A DNA stretch of 64,000 bases, taken from contig BRXU01000001.1 in the NCBI GenBank assembly GCA_030267565.1, positions 8,376,001 to 8,440,000 of the forward strand, in the 5' to 3' direction. The notes beneath the pieces are model-generated. The model had not been told where the DNA came from. It made no database searches and worked only from the letters and a program-made list of their open reading frames with translations. Below, in pieces: positions 1 to 11,600 of this stretch; position 1 is the stretch's first letter, and each line of letters begins with the position of its first letter. The position numbers and the translations under genes are program-made. Source of the DNA: Pleodorina starrii (taxonomy: Eukaryota; Chlorophyta; Chlorophyceae; Chlamydomonadales; Volvocaceae).

Positions 1-1481
1 CTGAAACACATTTGCTAGCACCAGGCATTTCTACCATCCCGCCATTCGCTCCCCGTGGCACCCAAAGCAGCAGCAGCAGCAGCAGCACTGGAAAACGCAA
101 AGCCGCTTTCCTTTCCAAACTTGCCAGGCATACAAAGGCGTTACGGTATGAGTGCTTGTCCCCATGGAAGGGAGAAAGGAAGAGGACAGAGGAACGGAAC
201 GGAAACGCGCCTTTCTTATAGGCTGCTGTGAGTCCACGAGTGTGGGCGCGAGCGCGAGACGGGAACATGAATACCATAGCAGAAGAATGCAACTGAAACC
301 GCACGGAGATGTTACGGCAACTACGGCAATCGAAGCAGCATGGCAATCCAGCATGATAAAGTACGGGGCGCCTCCGTTGTTGATCAGGCAGCCGCGGGGT
401 CCCTAAGACAGGTTACCCTTCCCCACGCTGCCGCCGTACTCTCAGTTACCGTACGGTGACTCTTTTAAGTTGCCGTACACGGGGGAATGGCTTGGCGGGT
501 CACCGAGCCGCAACACCCCCTCTGCGCAACGGGGCGCACGTCACTACTACGCCGTACAAAGTCCAGCCGCGTACGACCGCGGCGGTACGACATCTCGCCG
601 TACACACATCTAACCAGCATCCTCGCCGCTTTCGCTGCATGCAAAGCGAACGTCGCCGCCTTGCCAGACAGCGTCTTCCCGTCCCCTTCGAAACACCCAC
701 ACACACGCACACGCACACACACATACATGCACGCGCCTGGCGGCGTGCTGCGAAAGAAAGAAAGGCGATACCCTTGTTCCCGCGCGCGCGTGTGTCTGCG
801 TTTGTGTGTATGTGTGTGTATGTTCTCCCTAATAACAAATCGCATGGGTCATTTTTTTGAGACGGCCCAGACAGCAGTCGGGTCGGGTCGGGCCGCATGT
901 AACCTGCAAGGATACGCCCCCATGAAAAAGACCCCGCCTAGAATGAAAGAATGGAAAACCCCCGGGGCCGGACCCCGGGCCGGCGCTTCAATAGCAACAG
1001 TAAGCGGTTGCGCACGCTGGCGATCTGTGCGAAAGACTACGAAGGCATGCCCCTGCCACCCCCGGCCCCCCGCCCCTCTCCCCCGCCCCCTCCTTCCGCA
1101 ACTGCTCGCTGCAACCCCCGCCCCCAATTCACACGCTTCATAAATATTTATTGGACGCAAGTCCCTGCATCGGCCCTTGCATCGGCTACCTCACGCACGC
1201 AAATACGTATACACGAAAGCTCGCACCCTGCCGTTTGAATCACATGTCGCACTTGTGTCGTACCGTGTCGTACCGCGTCGTACCCTGTCGTACCGTGTCG
1301 TACTATGTCGTACCAAAAAGCTGTATGGCGCATGTGTATCCGGCGGCTCCCCGACTCCCCGAAGCCACCCGTGGACGTGGCCCGAGACCAAATCGAGGCG
1401 CCTGACCCAGATGCCGACGGCATGACGATGATGACAACCCGATGTGTACGGATGTACGAACTGTCGTGTATGGACGACAGC
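1..1481. other. Downstream flank of the M11 protease gene; no gene seen
   Basis: This stretch lies 3' of the protease stop codon on the minus strand. I see no conserved protein segment, and the ORFs here are short GC-driven open frames with no family signature. It holds CA/GT dinucleotide runs (about 693-735 and 795-830) and a compact array of the word GTCGTAC (1257-1314). Part of it is presumably the protease 3' UTR. I could not find a TGTAA polyadenylation word on the minus strand below the stop. Confidence 0.5.
1257..1314. repeat. GTCGTACC(G/C)T short tandem array
   Basis: About six near-perfect 10-bp units, each containing GTCGTAC, follow one another. The same word recurs singly or in clusters throughout the window, for example at 3601-3655, 4526-4536, 4783-4795, 7560-7580 and 52676-52712. 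Confidence 0.8.
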
Positions 1482-4400
1482 TTACCGGCCTGAGGCTTTC
1501 TTGTAGCAGGCCTGGCAGGACGGATCTTGCATGTCCACCAGCCTGCAGCAGGTGGGGTCGGGATTGGGATAAAAAACCACATGTCACAAATTACGGTCTG
1601 TTCCCGTTCCTCTGGGCGGGTAGCTCGGGTTGTGTCTGGTCCGGATGGAGACCTCCTTTGCACCCAAGAGAGTCTTATTAAATTTACTAAGAAGAGAGAA
1701 AGAGAGTCTTATTAAATTTACTAATGCACTCTCACCCGTTGCAGTCGTTGTCCATGCCATCCATGCACATTTGGCAGTTCTCCGCCGCAGGCATTGCACC
1801 CCCCCTGGAGCTGCACAACTGCACGGTGGCGCCGCGACTGTCAGCGCTGACCAGTCGTACGACAAAGTACGACGCAGCCCACTGGCTCAGCTTGATCCGC
1901 TTGAACTCGTCCAGGCTGGTGCTCGCGCCCACTAGCACGGGCTTGTACGGCGTGCCGACCTGAGCGAGTTCACCGTCGTACTGGTGCACGTACACCTGCC
2001 GTACCAGGTATCAAAGGATCAGGAAACAGAGGACGGCTTGAGGGGACGGAATCTACGGAGGCTCCTGCAAAGCTGGAATGACAGCTCCACAAACCCGCCC
2101 GCCACAGAGTGGAAGAAGCACAGGTGGGCGTCAGGGCCGTGCACCAAAACACACACACACACACGCGCATATGCAGTTACACACACATGCCGTTCTAACC
2201 ACCCCTCCACCAAATCTGAGGCCTGAGGGAGGCCTGAGGGAGGCTTCCCCCAAGACACCACCACCTCGCTACCTCCCGATGTACCTTCACTAAACCCTAA
2301 CACCCAAACACCCAAACGCCCAAACGCCCAAACGCCCAAACGCAACGTTTCCCCGAACCGGAAGCCGGAGCCTCTGCAACCATGCCACAAAACCCCGACC
2401 CCCCCAATTTCCCCCCTGCCGTACGCCCTGCCGTACCTGGCCGCTCAGTCCCGGCGCCAGGCCCCTGTCGTACGACCGACCGGTGCTGACCGCCGACAGG
2501 CGGTAGCTGATGTAGTACACGCTGGTTGTCGTACGGTTGGGGTCGGTGGTCAGCTTCCGGCTGGGAGCCACGTGAACCAGTACGACAGAATCGCTTTTCA
2601 CGCTGGTAGGCGGCAGCGTTACAAGGCCGTCGAAGCCGCCTGTGATGTTAAAGCGCTGGCGGTCTTTATTCAGGAATGTAAGCCACCCGTTCTGTCAGGG
2701 GGAGCGGGGTGTGTTTGTGGGGGGAAGGGGTGGGGGGAAAGAGTTTTGCGGGTAGTTGGGTCGTAGTTCACTTGGGGAGACGATGGGCAGCGGTACCTCG
2801 GAATTGACATGTTTCAAAACAGTGCTGTCGCGGAGGAAGGATCTGGCGGCCTGTCCCGGACAAGCGGTGATGGTGGGTTCAAAACGGCGGCCTGCGACCC
2901 TCCCTTGCCGGCCCCGCACCCCATATATACCGCGCCAACCCCGTCCCCCTTTCCTCCGCCTCCTCCTCCTCCGCCGCCGCCCCTTCCCCCTTGCCATCTT
3001 GCCCACACCGTGCCCCGTCCCCACGTGTTTCGGTTTCCCCCCGCCACCCCAACCCCCACCCCCCCCCCCAACACCCCCTCCCCCTCCCCCCCACCTTAAA
3101 GCTGTTGGGGGCACTGGGGCACACCAGCGCTGAAGGAGGCTGCTGCTGCGGCTGCTGAGTCCACCCTGTGGCATTGCCCATGGGGTCGGTGGGGTCCGCC
3201 CGAGGGCCGCCCGCGGCGCCGTGCCCGGCTGGCAGCACACCCTCCCTGGCGCCGCTGTGTGACAGCGAGTACGAATGACCCAGATCGTGGATCAGTTGGG
3301 CGGCGACGGAGCGACCGGTGCTGGCGGCGGTCTGGGGTTTTAGGGTTTTAGGGTTTAGGGTTTTAGGGTTTTACAGAAGGCCAAAGGGTAGGGGTGGCAG
3401 AAAGTGAGGGGAGAAGGAAGGGGTGGGGGCGTGGGTTCTCAGGGTTTAGATCAAACTGAAAGATGAATCTCAGTTTGGGTTTTGGTTTTAGGGTTTAGGA
3501 ATATGCCGGTAGTTGTGCCATTCTCGCCTCTTTCTTTTCTCTGTGCATAATATACGTGATCGCCCTGCTACTCGTTAAGCGGGCCCTCCCTCCCGCCGTA
3601 CTGCTGTACGCTGTCGTACTGCATCCCGTACTACACCCCGTACTGCCGTACCGTTTTGATGAAGATGGGGCAGTCCTTGGAGCAGCCCACTGACGCCAGT
3701 GATGACCAGTTGGCGCAGGGGGCCAGATCGGGGAGCAGGAAGATGCGTCGGTCGGTAGAGGTCATAGCCATGAAGACCTCGCGGTAGAACTGCGGGGGGG
3801 GGAGAGGAAGGGGGAGAGGGAGAGGGAGAGGGAGAGGAAGGGGGAGGAGGGGGGAGGAGGGGGGGAGGGGGAGCAGCAGCAGCGGAAAGGGGCGGTACGA
3901 GTCAGGCGAGAGGCGTTTCGGTTCGTTTCGATTAGATTCGGTGTGGGGGCCCGGCGGTGATGCTCGTGTGGGGATCGGATCTTTGCAGCTTTTGGGGGGC
4001 GGTTTAGGAGAGGTGCAGTTTAGGAGAGGGAAACAAAGGGGGGCCGGGACCTCGGAAACGGTGAGGGGGGTTCGAGGGCGGCGCCGGTTTTGGTTTGTTG
4101 TAGGGTTTTAGGGTTTTAGGGTTTTAGGGTTTAGGGTTTTAGGGTTTTAGGGTCCGCGGGAGGCGAAGGGCGCCGGTCCCGGCGGCAGCCGGCTTGTGTG
4201 GCTGCTGGAGTCACACTGAGTGAGAGGGAGGCCGTGTTGTGGAGAGGGACCAGTTGATCTCTCCCCCTGCCACCTCCCCCCTAGACATCCGCCCCACCCC
4301 TATCATTCCTAGTCCTGCCCCCCGAACTGCTTTGCGGGCTATTGCCCGTACTTCTGCCGTACACGCACGCACGCACGACCGACCGACCGGCGGCCACCCT

Positions 4401-5976
4401 TGCTGCCAACCGGCGCACTGCAAAACTCCCCAGATCCAAATCCTGATCTGGATCCAGATCCAGATCCGGACCCAGCCTCCCAACTCCCCAGCCGTCGTAA
4501 AACGCTGGCCGAGCACCGCCGTACAATGTCGTACACGCACCTCCTGTCCGTAATCCATGGCGTACTGCGCCCAGCCGAACAGCTCCCGATCGGTGCACCG
4601 TTGGGAGTCGTACGGCCGACCGTTGGGGGGCATGTCCGAGCAAGGAACGTCGATGGGGCCCACAATCAAGTTTTGGTCGGGGCTGCGCACACGCAATCAC
4701 ACACACACACAATCACACACGCACACCGGTTGGGGGAACCGGCGCGGAGGGGGGGCCAGTTCAGTTTCAAGAGAGTGTCGTACGACGTCGTACATTACCC
4801 CATTCGGGTCAGCACGGCACAGAACAGAGCTACAGGTCGACTGGGGAGGGGAGCAAAGGGCAGATGTAGGTCGATTCCAGCCGATGGGGGAGGGGGAGGG
4901 AGACGTGTTAGAGCGAGTAATCTCGAGGGAGAATGATGCGATGTGATGCACAGATGCAGCGACCCACCTGAACATTTCAGCGCCGTTGGTGCACTGGTTG
5001 AAGAACTGGTCCAGGGTGGGGCCGTCGGTGGCGGTACCGGCCCAGTAGGGGTACAGGGCCTGGGGGACGGGGGAGGCGGAGACGCGGGGGATACCGCGAT
5101 GGTGGGGGGGGACAGAGCGATCGGCTCGAGGTGCAGTGGAGCGGCGCGAAGCGAGGGACATCGTTCCAGGGGACTCTGTACTGCGACGAGTGTGCATTGA
5201 TTCCCCTTGCCAACCCGCAGGACCCCCCCCCCATGTCACCAACCTCCCCGCCCAGCCCCCCTCTCCCGCCCCCTCTCTCCCGGCCCTCCCTCCCGCCCCC
5301 CTCCCCCGGCCTCCCTCCCCCGCCCCGCCACCTCCGCCCCCACCTCGGGCGTGATCGAGCTGACTTGGCCGCACACATTGAGAATGAAGGTGATAGAGGT
5401 GACCGGCCGAGGCCGGGCCACCAAATCGATTACTGCGGGGCGCGTGGGGTTGGCGCTACTGACTGCCCTGGCCGCAATGTAGTCGCTGTCTGGCTCCTCA
5501 TCGGCCACCGTCGCCGACAGGCCAGCACCGGCGGCGCCCGCGGCCCCGCCGCGTCCCTCCTCCTGCTCTTCCGGCGGGACGAGCTGCTGGGGCACTCGCA
5601 CCAGACCGTCCTGGATGACGATGGCGTCACCGGTCTCCAGGGAGGCGGGTATGGAGGCGGCCTGTCCGGGAATTGGGAGCGGGAAGGAGAAAGGGGGGAA
5701 GGAGGGAGGGAGGGAGGGATGGGAGGGGAGGGAGGGAGGCGCAGGGGGGGGGGCCTTGCAGCATAGGTGGTATGGGACAGACAGACAGCCGCACTGCGCC
5801 CCGCCACGGGGCCCCGCCGTGGGGCCGCGCCGTGGTGCCGCTCGAGCCCAGCCACGCCACGCCGACTGCGCAGCGGCCTGCCTCCGAGCACCACGGGCCA
5901 GCTGGCTGGCCCCACCGTGGGCCCTTCCTCTTAACCCAGGGCCTGGATCCCATCCACTGACAGTCTGACACGACAA

Positions 5977-6012
<36 letters not shown>

Positions 6013-8624
6013 GAATCGCCGGCCCCCCGCCACCCACCACATCTTCGGTGAACATAATGCGCTGATAGATGGCCGCCGGCTGCGGCTGGCCGAAGCTTAT
6101 GGGGCCGCCGCCGGGGTTACGTTCGACTTTGAAGAAGAGGCGCTGCTCCTCCTGACTGGCGGCGGCGGCGGCGGTGGCGGCGGCGGTGGCGGCGGCGTTG
6201 CGAGGGTCGGGTTGCACCGACAGCACCAGCACCTCATCGCCTGGGCGGCGGAGGGAGAAGAGGGGGGTTGGAAAAGATGGTCGATTGGGCGGGAAATGGG
6301 GGTGAGGATGGGGGAAGGCAGGAGGGAAGGGAGGCAGCGATGGAGGCGGCGGTGGAGGCGGAGGTGGAGGCGATGTCCTGTGTGGGTACGGCGCTGATGC
6401 GATGACCGTTGACCGTTGACCGTTGGGGGGGGACTTGGGAGGGGTTTGGTATGAAGAACGCTCTCCAACAGCGAAACAAACGCCGGAGGGGCGGACTGGA
6501 TATGTTGGGTTTTGAGGGTGCTAGAAGTAGCAGGTGTAGCTTCTTGCTGCTGCTGTTGCTGCTAGGGCAGGGTAGGGCGCCGGGGATACGGCCATCGGAG
6601 CCCGCGGGGCGCTAGCTAGATAGTTAGCTAGGGTGCAAGGTACGTTGCGGCGGTGTCCGCCGGCTGTACCCCTCCGGAGGGGGCCTGGGGCCCGCTGTAA
6701 CAGATACCGGTGCTGCTGGGTCCTGGATGGCCGGCGCGGGTACCGGCTACCGGGCCTTGCTCCCATGGGCGCTGCGGCAGAGACCGGTCCAGCGGCCCAG
6801 CGGTTCAGCGATTCCGAGGGTCAGAAGGTCTGAAGGTCGGCACCGGTTCAGCGGATCGCAGTTGCGCGCCAACCGCCAACCGCCCCATTCAAGGTACCGT
6901 CGCGGTCTCCCCGGAGGTCAAGGTCCAGGGAGGGCCCCGCCACAACGGACCCCCGGAGGGGCAGCGAGCCAGCGACCCGCGTCGGGGGATGGGGGAGGGC
7001 GCAGCAGTCGTACTGAGGCGCGGCTGGATGGATGGAAGGATGGAAGGAAGGCTGCGCGGCAACGGCGTCCGTCCGGGGAATGTCCCTCCTCCTCCTCCTC
7101 CTCCTCCTCCTCCCCGCCGCTGCTCTTGCGGGCAGCTGCCCCCCGGGGTCGGGTTTTAGGGTTTTAGGATTTTAGGGTTTTGGCGGGTGGGGGCGCACTG
7201 CGCTGGCTGGCTCCTACCGCGTGGGGCCCCAAGAGGGACGGCTACGGCTCGCGGAGGGGCTGCGGCTGCCCTAGCGCCCCCCCGGTCCCCGCTCTCATCC
7301 TCTTTCTGAGTCTCCGCCTGCATGAGAGTCCCCGGCCCGAGCCCGAGCCCGGGGTCTGAGCCCGAGGCCAAGGCAGGGACGGGACTGGAAAAAACAGACC
7401 AAGACCACCTACCGTACTGAGGCAAGACAAAGACAGGGCTCTGTGTGAAGACGCATGACGACGGCTGGGGGCTGGCCTTGTCTGCTTCCCGTCTGCACCG
7501 CTTCGTCCACCTGTTTGGATCAGGACCGCCCCTCACGTGTCGCACCAGGGGTACGGGGGTCGTACTACAGATGTCGTACCGCGTTCCGCGGCACCAAGAG
7601 GCGCAGTCTTCTTCGTGGTGTCGCTTTCCATGTACTCGCCGCTCTGTGTGTGTATGTGTGTGCGTGCCGTTCCTGTCCAGTTTCCCCCACCCACTCCCCC
7701 GCGACCTCGCGAGCACTCAACCCCTCCCAGAGCCCTGCCCACGCCCGCAACCGGCTCTAGGCCGGTGGCAACGGTGTACGGCAACCTACCAGTTTCGTAC
7801 GACCTCGTCCTGTACAAATCGAACACGGCCTCCACTGCGGGGGTCGACGACGGCGAGTCGGGGGCGAGTGGAGGAACGGGCGGCGGGGGCGGCGGAGAAG
7901 GCGGCGACGGTGATGGCGGCGGCGGCGACGGTGGGGGCGGAGGCGACGGTGGCGACGGGGGTGGCGGCGACGGCGGCGGCGGCGGTGACTTTACGGCCTT
8001 GGGTGCCCGCACCGGCACCGGAGGCGGGCTGTGCTTGGAGGTTTTGGCCGGCGGCGGCGACTTCCTCGGGGAGGACGGCGCGGGGGAGGGTGGGCTGCGC
8101 TTAGCTTGGATCCGCGGCGGCTGCGGAGACAGCAACGGCGGCGGGGTCACAGAAGCCAGCGGCGGCGAGCTGGGCTTGGGTGGGGCTGGAGAGACCCTGC
8201 GCTTGGGCGATGACGGCTTGGGCGGCGGCCGAGGATGCGGCGGAGAATGAGGGGAGTGGGGGTGCGGTGGGCTGCGCTTGGGTGGCGGCGAGGCAGTTGG
8301 CGACGGCGTCGGCGTCGCCGTCGGCGTCGCCGTCGGCGTCGGCGTCGCCGTCGGCGTCGCCGTCGGTGTCGCCGTCGGCGTCGCCGTCGGCGTCGCTGTC
8401 GGCGTCGGCGTCACCGTCGGCGTCGCCGTTGGCGTCGGCGATGTTGTGGCCGACGTAACCGGATTTGCGGCCGCTGCCGCTGCGGCTGCCCGGGAGCGGG
8501 TCAGGCCGGCGGAGTGGGTGAGGGCGAGTGCCAGTAGCAGCGCCCCACAGATGCGCGACGGCTGCAGCCAGGCGGGGCCCCGGCAGCCGCTGCGGCTGCG
8601 GCTGCGGCTGCGATTGGCAGCCAT
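1482..8624 (-). CDS. Gametolysin-like peptidase M11 with Pro-rich N-terminal domain
   Basis: Ten exons (8624-7790, 6240-6038, 5661-5344, 5059-4968, 4682-4541, 3789-3652, 3331-3095, 2691-2437, 1995-1736, 1542-1482) encode 846 residues with every phase consistent. A hydrophobic signal-like stretch (about 28-40) is followed by a Thr/Pro/Ala repeat, then Ser-Pro blocks such as [19 protein letters not shown] typical of hydroxyproline-rich wall proteins. The M11 signatures come in family order: TFILNVCG before residue 452, then the zinc motif HDLGHSYSLSH (591-601), the Met-turn DPTDPMG (622-628), a GW segment, FISYR-like YYISYR, VHQYD, and a C-terminal Cys-rich tail with DGMDNDCNGLVDMQDPSCQ. M11 enzymes of Chlamydomonas and Volvox degrade or remodel glycoprotein cell wall and matrix outside the cell. 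The usual catalytic Glu is Asp592 and the downstream Gly is Ser598, so activity is uncertain. Start chosen at the first Met before the hydrophobic segment. Confidence 0.88.
2301..2345. repeat. 9-bp (CCCAAACGC)n tract in protease intron
   Basis: About five units of a 9-bp repeat follow a telomere-like AACCCTAA (2293-2300) inside the intron between the exons 2691-2437 and 1995-1736. In the other orientation it reads GCGTTTGGG, which resembles a degenerate telomere-type unit. Confidence 0.75.
3336..3373. repeat. Interstitial telomere-type repeat TTTTAGGG/TTTAGGG
   Basis: Four to five units of TTTTAGGG with one TTTAGGG lie in the intron just upstream (in gene direction) of the zinc-motif exon. 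On the minus strand the tract ends a few bases from the acceptor at 3332, so it forms part of the 3' splice-site region. A shorter copy lies at 3476-3499. Confidence 0.85.
3796..3880. repeat. GA-rich GGGAGA tract in protease intron
   Basis: This is a run of GGGAGA, GGAAGG and GGAGGG units in the intron before the exon 3789-3652. On the gene strand it is a long polypyrimidine stretch ending near the acceptor. Confidence 0.7.
4101..4153. repeat. Interstitial telomere-type repeat TTTTAGGG/TTTAGGG
   Basis: Six or so units, mostly TTTTAGGG with one TTTAGGG, sit in the intron between the exons 4682-4541 and 3789-3652. The 8-bp unit is the Chlamydomonas telomere type; the 7-bp unit is the land-plant type. 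Confidence 0.85.
5978..6010. repeat. (AC)n microsatellite
   Basis: This is an uninterrupted AC dinucleotide run of about 33 bp in the intron downstream (gene direction) of the exon 6240-6038 of the protease. Confidence 0.9.
7151..7181. repeat. Interstitial telomere-type repeat TTTTAGGG
   Basis: Three to four TTTTAGGG units, one with a base change, lie in the long first intron of the protease gene. Confidence 0.8.
8300..8442 (-). repeat. Coding (GTCGCC)n-type repeat giving Thr-Pro/Ala-Thr repeats
   Basis: In-frame 6/12-bp repeats within exon 1 of the M11 protease encode the alternating TPTATPT stretch after the signal region. The low-complexity block is in register with the downstream Ser-Pro region, so it is part of the protein. 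Confidence 0.8.
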
Positions 8625-11600
8625 GCGTGTGTGTGTGGGGGAGGGGAGGGGTAGGCGTGTCGCCTGGGGAGCGGAGGCGAGGCGGGAGGCGCTTCTCGGC
8701 CCCGGCGGAGGAAACTGGCGCGAAGCTGCGGGGCGGCGAGGGGCAAGGGATGGGTTGGGACGTAGTTGCAATGTGCGAATGGATGCCCGGTTGCGTTAGC
8801 AATGTGGTGGGATGTAAGCGTGTGTGTGTGCGTGCGTGGGCGTGTCGCTTGGTGCGGGGTCCGTGGTAGGCGTGTCGGACGAGGGGAGTGCGGGCGGTGG
8901 GGGTGGGGCGGTTCCGTTGCTGGAGTGTGGGGGAGGACACGCAGGGAAGAGCTGCGGCTGAGGCGCGAGTGCCGAGTGGTTCGAGTGCCACGCGCGTGCT
9001 GGGGGCGAGAACGCGTTGTTTGCGCGAGGGCTCACCGAGGGCACGTCAGCACTCCGCGCGCGACCTGTCAGAAGACCAAGAGGCTCGTCGACTCGTGGAC
9101 AGCCCCTCGGTAGCCTTCGCGGTTAATTTTGGCCAGAAGCTTGATAATTAGAGCAAAAGAAAACTGTTCCTGGGCTGGCAGCAAGGCGTGCAAGTCGGTT
9201 GCTGCAGACAGTTGCCCGAGGGGAAAGCACGACCGCTGCGCGTTACTCAGGTTATGCTCACCAATTATCTAGGAGCTGACAATTGAATAACAATTGGCTA
9301 AGAGCTAGCTGAAAACTGGTGAAGAGACTGCGCGCGGTGCCGAATTCCGCGTGAAGTCCTTTCACCGGAGAAGCGTGATCTCGGGCAGCAGGCTAGGCCG
9401 GAACTTTCAGCGATAGATAATGCAAGTAAATAAGACAGTCAATATAAATTTTTGCTTTGGCCCGCCTTTGTACAACACGATAAGCCTATAGCCCCGCGCG
9501 GACCAACTCTGCACTCTGACGCGGAAGTTGTGCCATTGCAAGCCGCTCCAGCAGGCTTTTATCCTAACAACAAAAGACGACCTCCTATACGTCTGTTGTG
9601 CCCGTCACTTGGTGGCGCTTCATATCCCTCCTTACCCGCCTTGTCTGCGGCTTCGCAGCGACACCGAGAGCAGGCAGCCTCGCGTTTGGCTCGTCACAAA
9701 GCAAATAAAGATTGCTAAAATTATTCCATTTACGTTCTTTGGTAACCTGGACAAATTGTATTTCATTTAATTGATCGTCGAAGCAGTTCGAGCGACCGAC
9801 TACCGTTGGTTCGTTGCGAACTGGTGCGTGCTCTTCCACGCGGCTCAGCTGAACTCAGCAGCTAACCCTCTAGAGATCCCTGAAGTTCTGTTAAAATGAC
9901 GTTTGCTTATGTACGCGAGAACGTTTTGCGGTGATGGTGGCAGAAGCCCCTCAGCGCAGTAAGGTCTTGGGTCTCGAGCTTGTTTAAGCCACCCAAAACG
10001 TTATGTCAGAGCTCCAGTGCCCAGATCTCACAGAATCCGACGAGACCCGATGTAAGTCCTAACAGGAATCCCAAAGTGTTTGTCTCCATCAGGCGATTTC
10101 CTTCGGTTTGTTGCACCCCCCGCTTGAGACCGCCACGCTCAAATGCATTCCGCGCCGCGCTGCGCTGGTGACGGCGCCCACATTCCGAGGGTACCAGACG
10201 CCACACGGCTGCGGTCCCCAAGCTGTAACGCCCGCAGAAGCGGATCCTCATACGGTCCCTTAGAACCCGCTCGCAGTTCATGTGAAAGACAATTCCGGGG
10301 CAAGCCTGAGCAGGGGCGTTCGCGAAGTGAAACCCCATAGCCGTCGAGCCTGCGTGCGTGGCAGCTCGATGGGAATCCCAATCAGTCGTGGCCCCGCATG
10401 CCTAAACAAGCCCAGAACGCCCCTGGCCAAAACAAGCTCACGAACCAACCAACGAACTCATGACTCAGCTCAGCCGCCCGCCAGGCAGCCAGGCGGCATT
10501 TCGCGGCCAGGCGGCAGGGGCACGCCCCCCGAGGTCCCCGCCGCCCTTACGTGCCGTGTTATTTCAGGGCTCCCTCCAGTCACCCCCAGGGTGAACAGAA
10601 CGCCCAAAAGCGCGACATTAACAGCATGGACGCATTGGCAGGAGAAGAAGGTGACTAGACCATTTTGTGGGGCGGCTCGGCTCCGGAGGGGGGTATCCGT
10701 GTGCCGGGCGTTCTTCCGGTTTGCATGCCGCCCTTGCGCCCCGAGGTGAGGCCGGCCCGAGGAGGTAGATGCGGCGAACCAACCAACCGGACCGACCCCA
10801 GACGTAAAGCGGCCATCATCATCCCGGGCAGAAAAAATCAAATTTGATTTTTGTTGGGGCGTCATGCCGCTTTACTGGTTGTGTCGGGTCTACCGGCAAA
10901 GGTCAAAGTGCGTGATGTGGTGGGGTGCAGCCTCCGCGCGTCCCTCTCCCACTACGTGCGCGCAGGGAGACCCCTGGAGACCCACGCGCTGTCCCCGCCC
11001 TCGTGTTCAAGAGCTTCCCTAGAGCGAGAGTATTATTGCGGGGTCCTGGGCTCGCTTACGTCGCCTCCGTCAAGTCGAATTCGCGGTTTCGCCTACATTT
11101 TCCGGCAGCCTGCTACCGTATCCGGGTTACTCTTCGTGTCAGCGCCATTCGCAAGTGAATAAACGGGCGGCTCGCAGGTCGATGGAATCCTGGAAACATA
11201 CGGTATCTGCCGCCGGCCTGCCGCCGCATCGCCGCTGTCCGCACACGGAGGAGAGGGGCGGGAGGCTGCCCGGCGAGGCGCACGGCGTGGATCGAGTGGA
11301 CCGTGTCCACCGGACACCCGCGGGGTATCAGGACCGTGTCTTGCAGGTTGCAGCGCGCGCGGCGCTCCTGCCACTGGGTACAAGCTCCTAAGGGAAAACG
11401 CCTTCGGGGGGCCTCATACTGTCATACTTAGGGCGCGACAGGACAGGCTGTCAAATTAGCACCGCGAAGCAGCATTGCGCGGGTACCGTGCCCCTGAGAT
11501 GAGATTAGGTTAGGTAAGATGAGATGAGATGAGATCAGGAGATGAGATCAGGCGGGGAGTCGTTCGTAAGCGGGGCTGAGGCACTGCACCCCGGCCCAAC

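Noticed and set aside
2798..2851. Possible extra protease exon (54 bp, in phase, good splice sites)
   Set aside because: Joining SFK directly to NGWLTF restores the M11 family order (a Tyr/Phe-Lys then GW segment); the extra 18 residues have no family counterpart.
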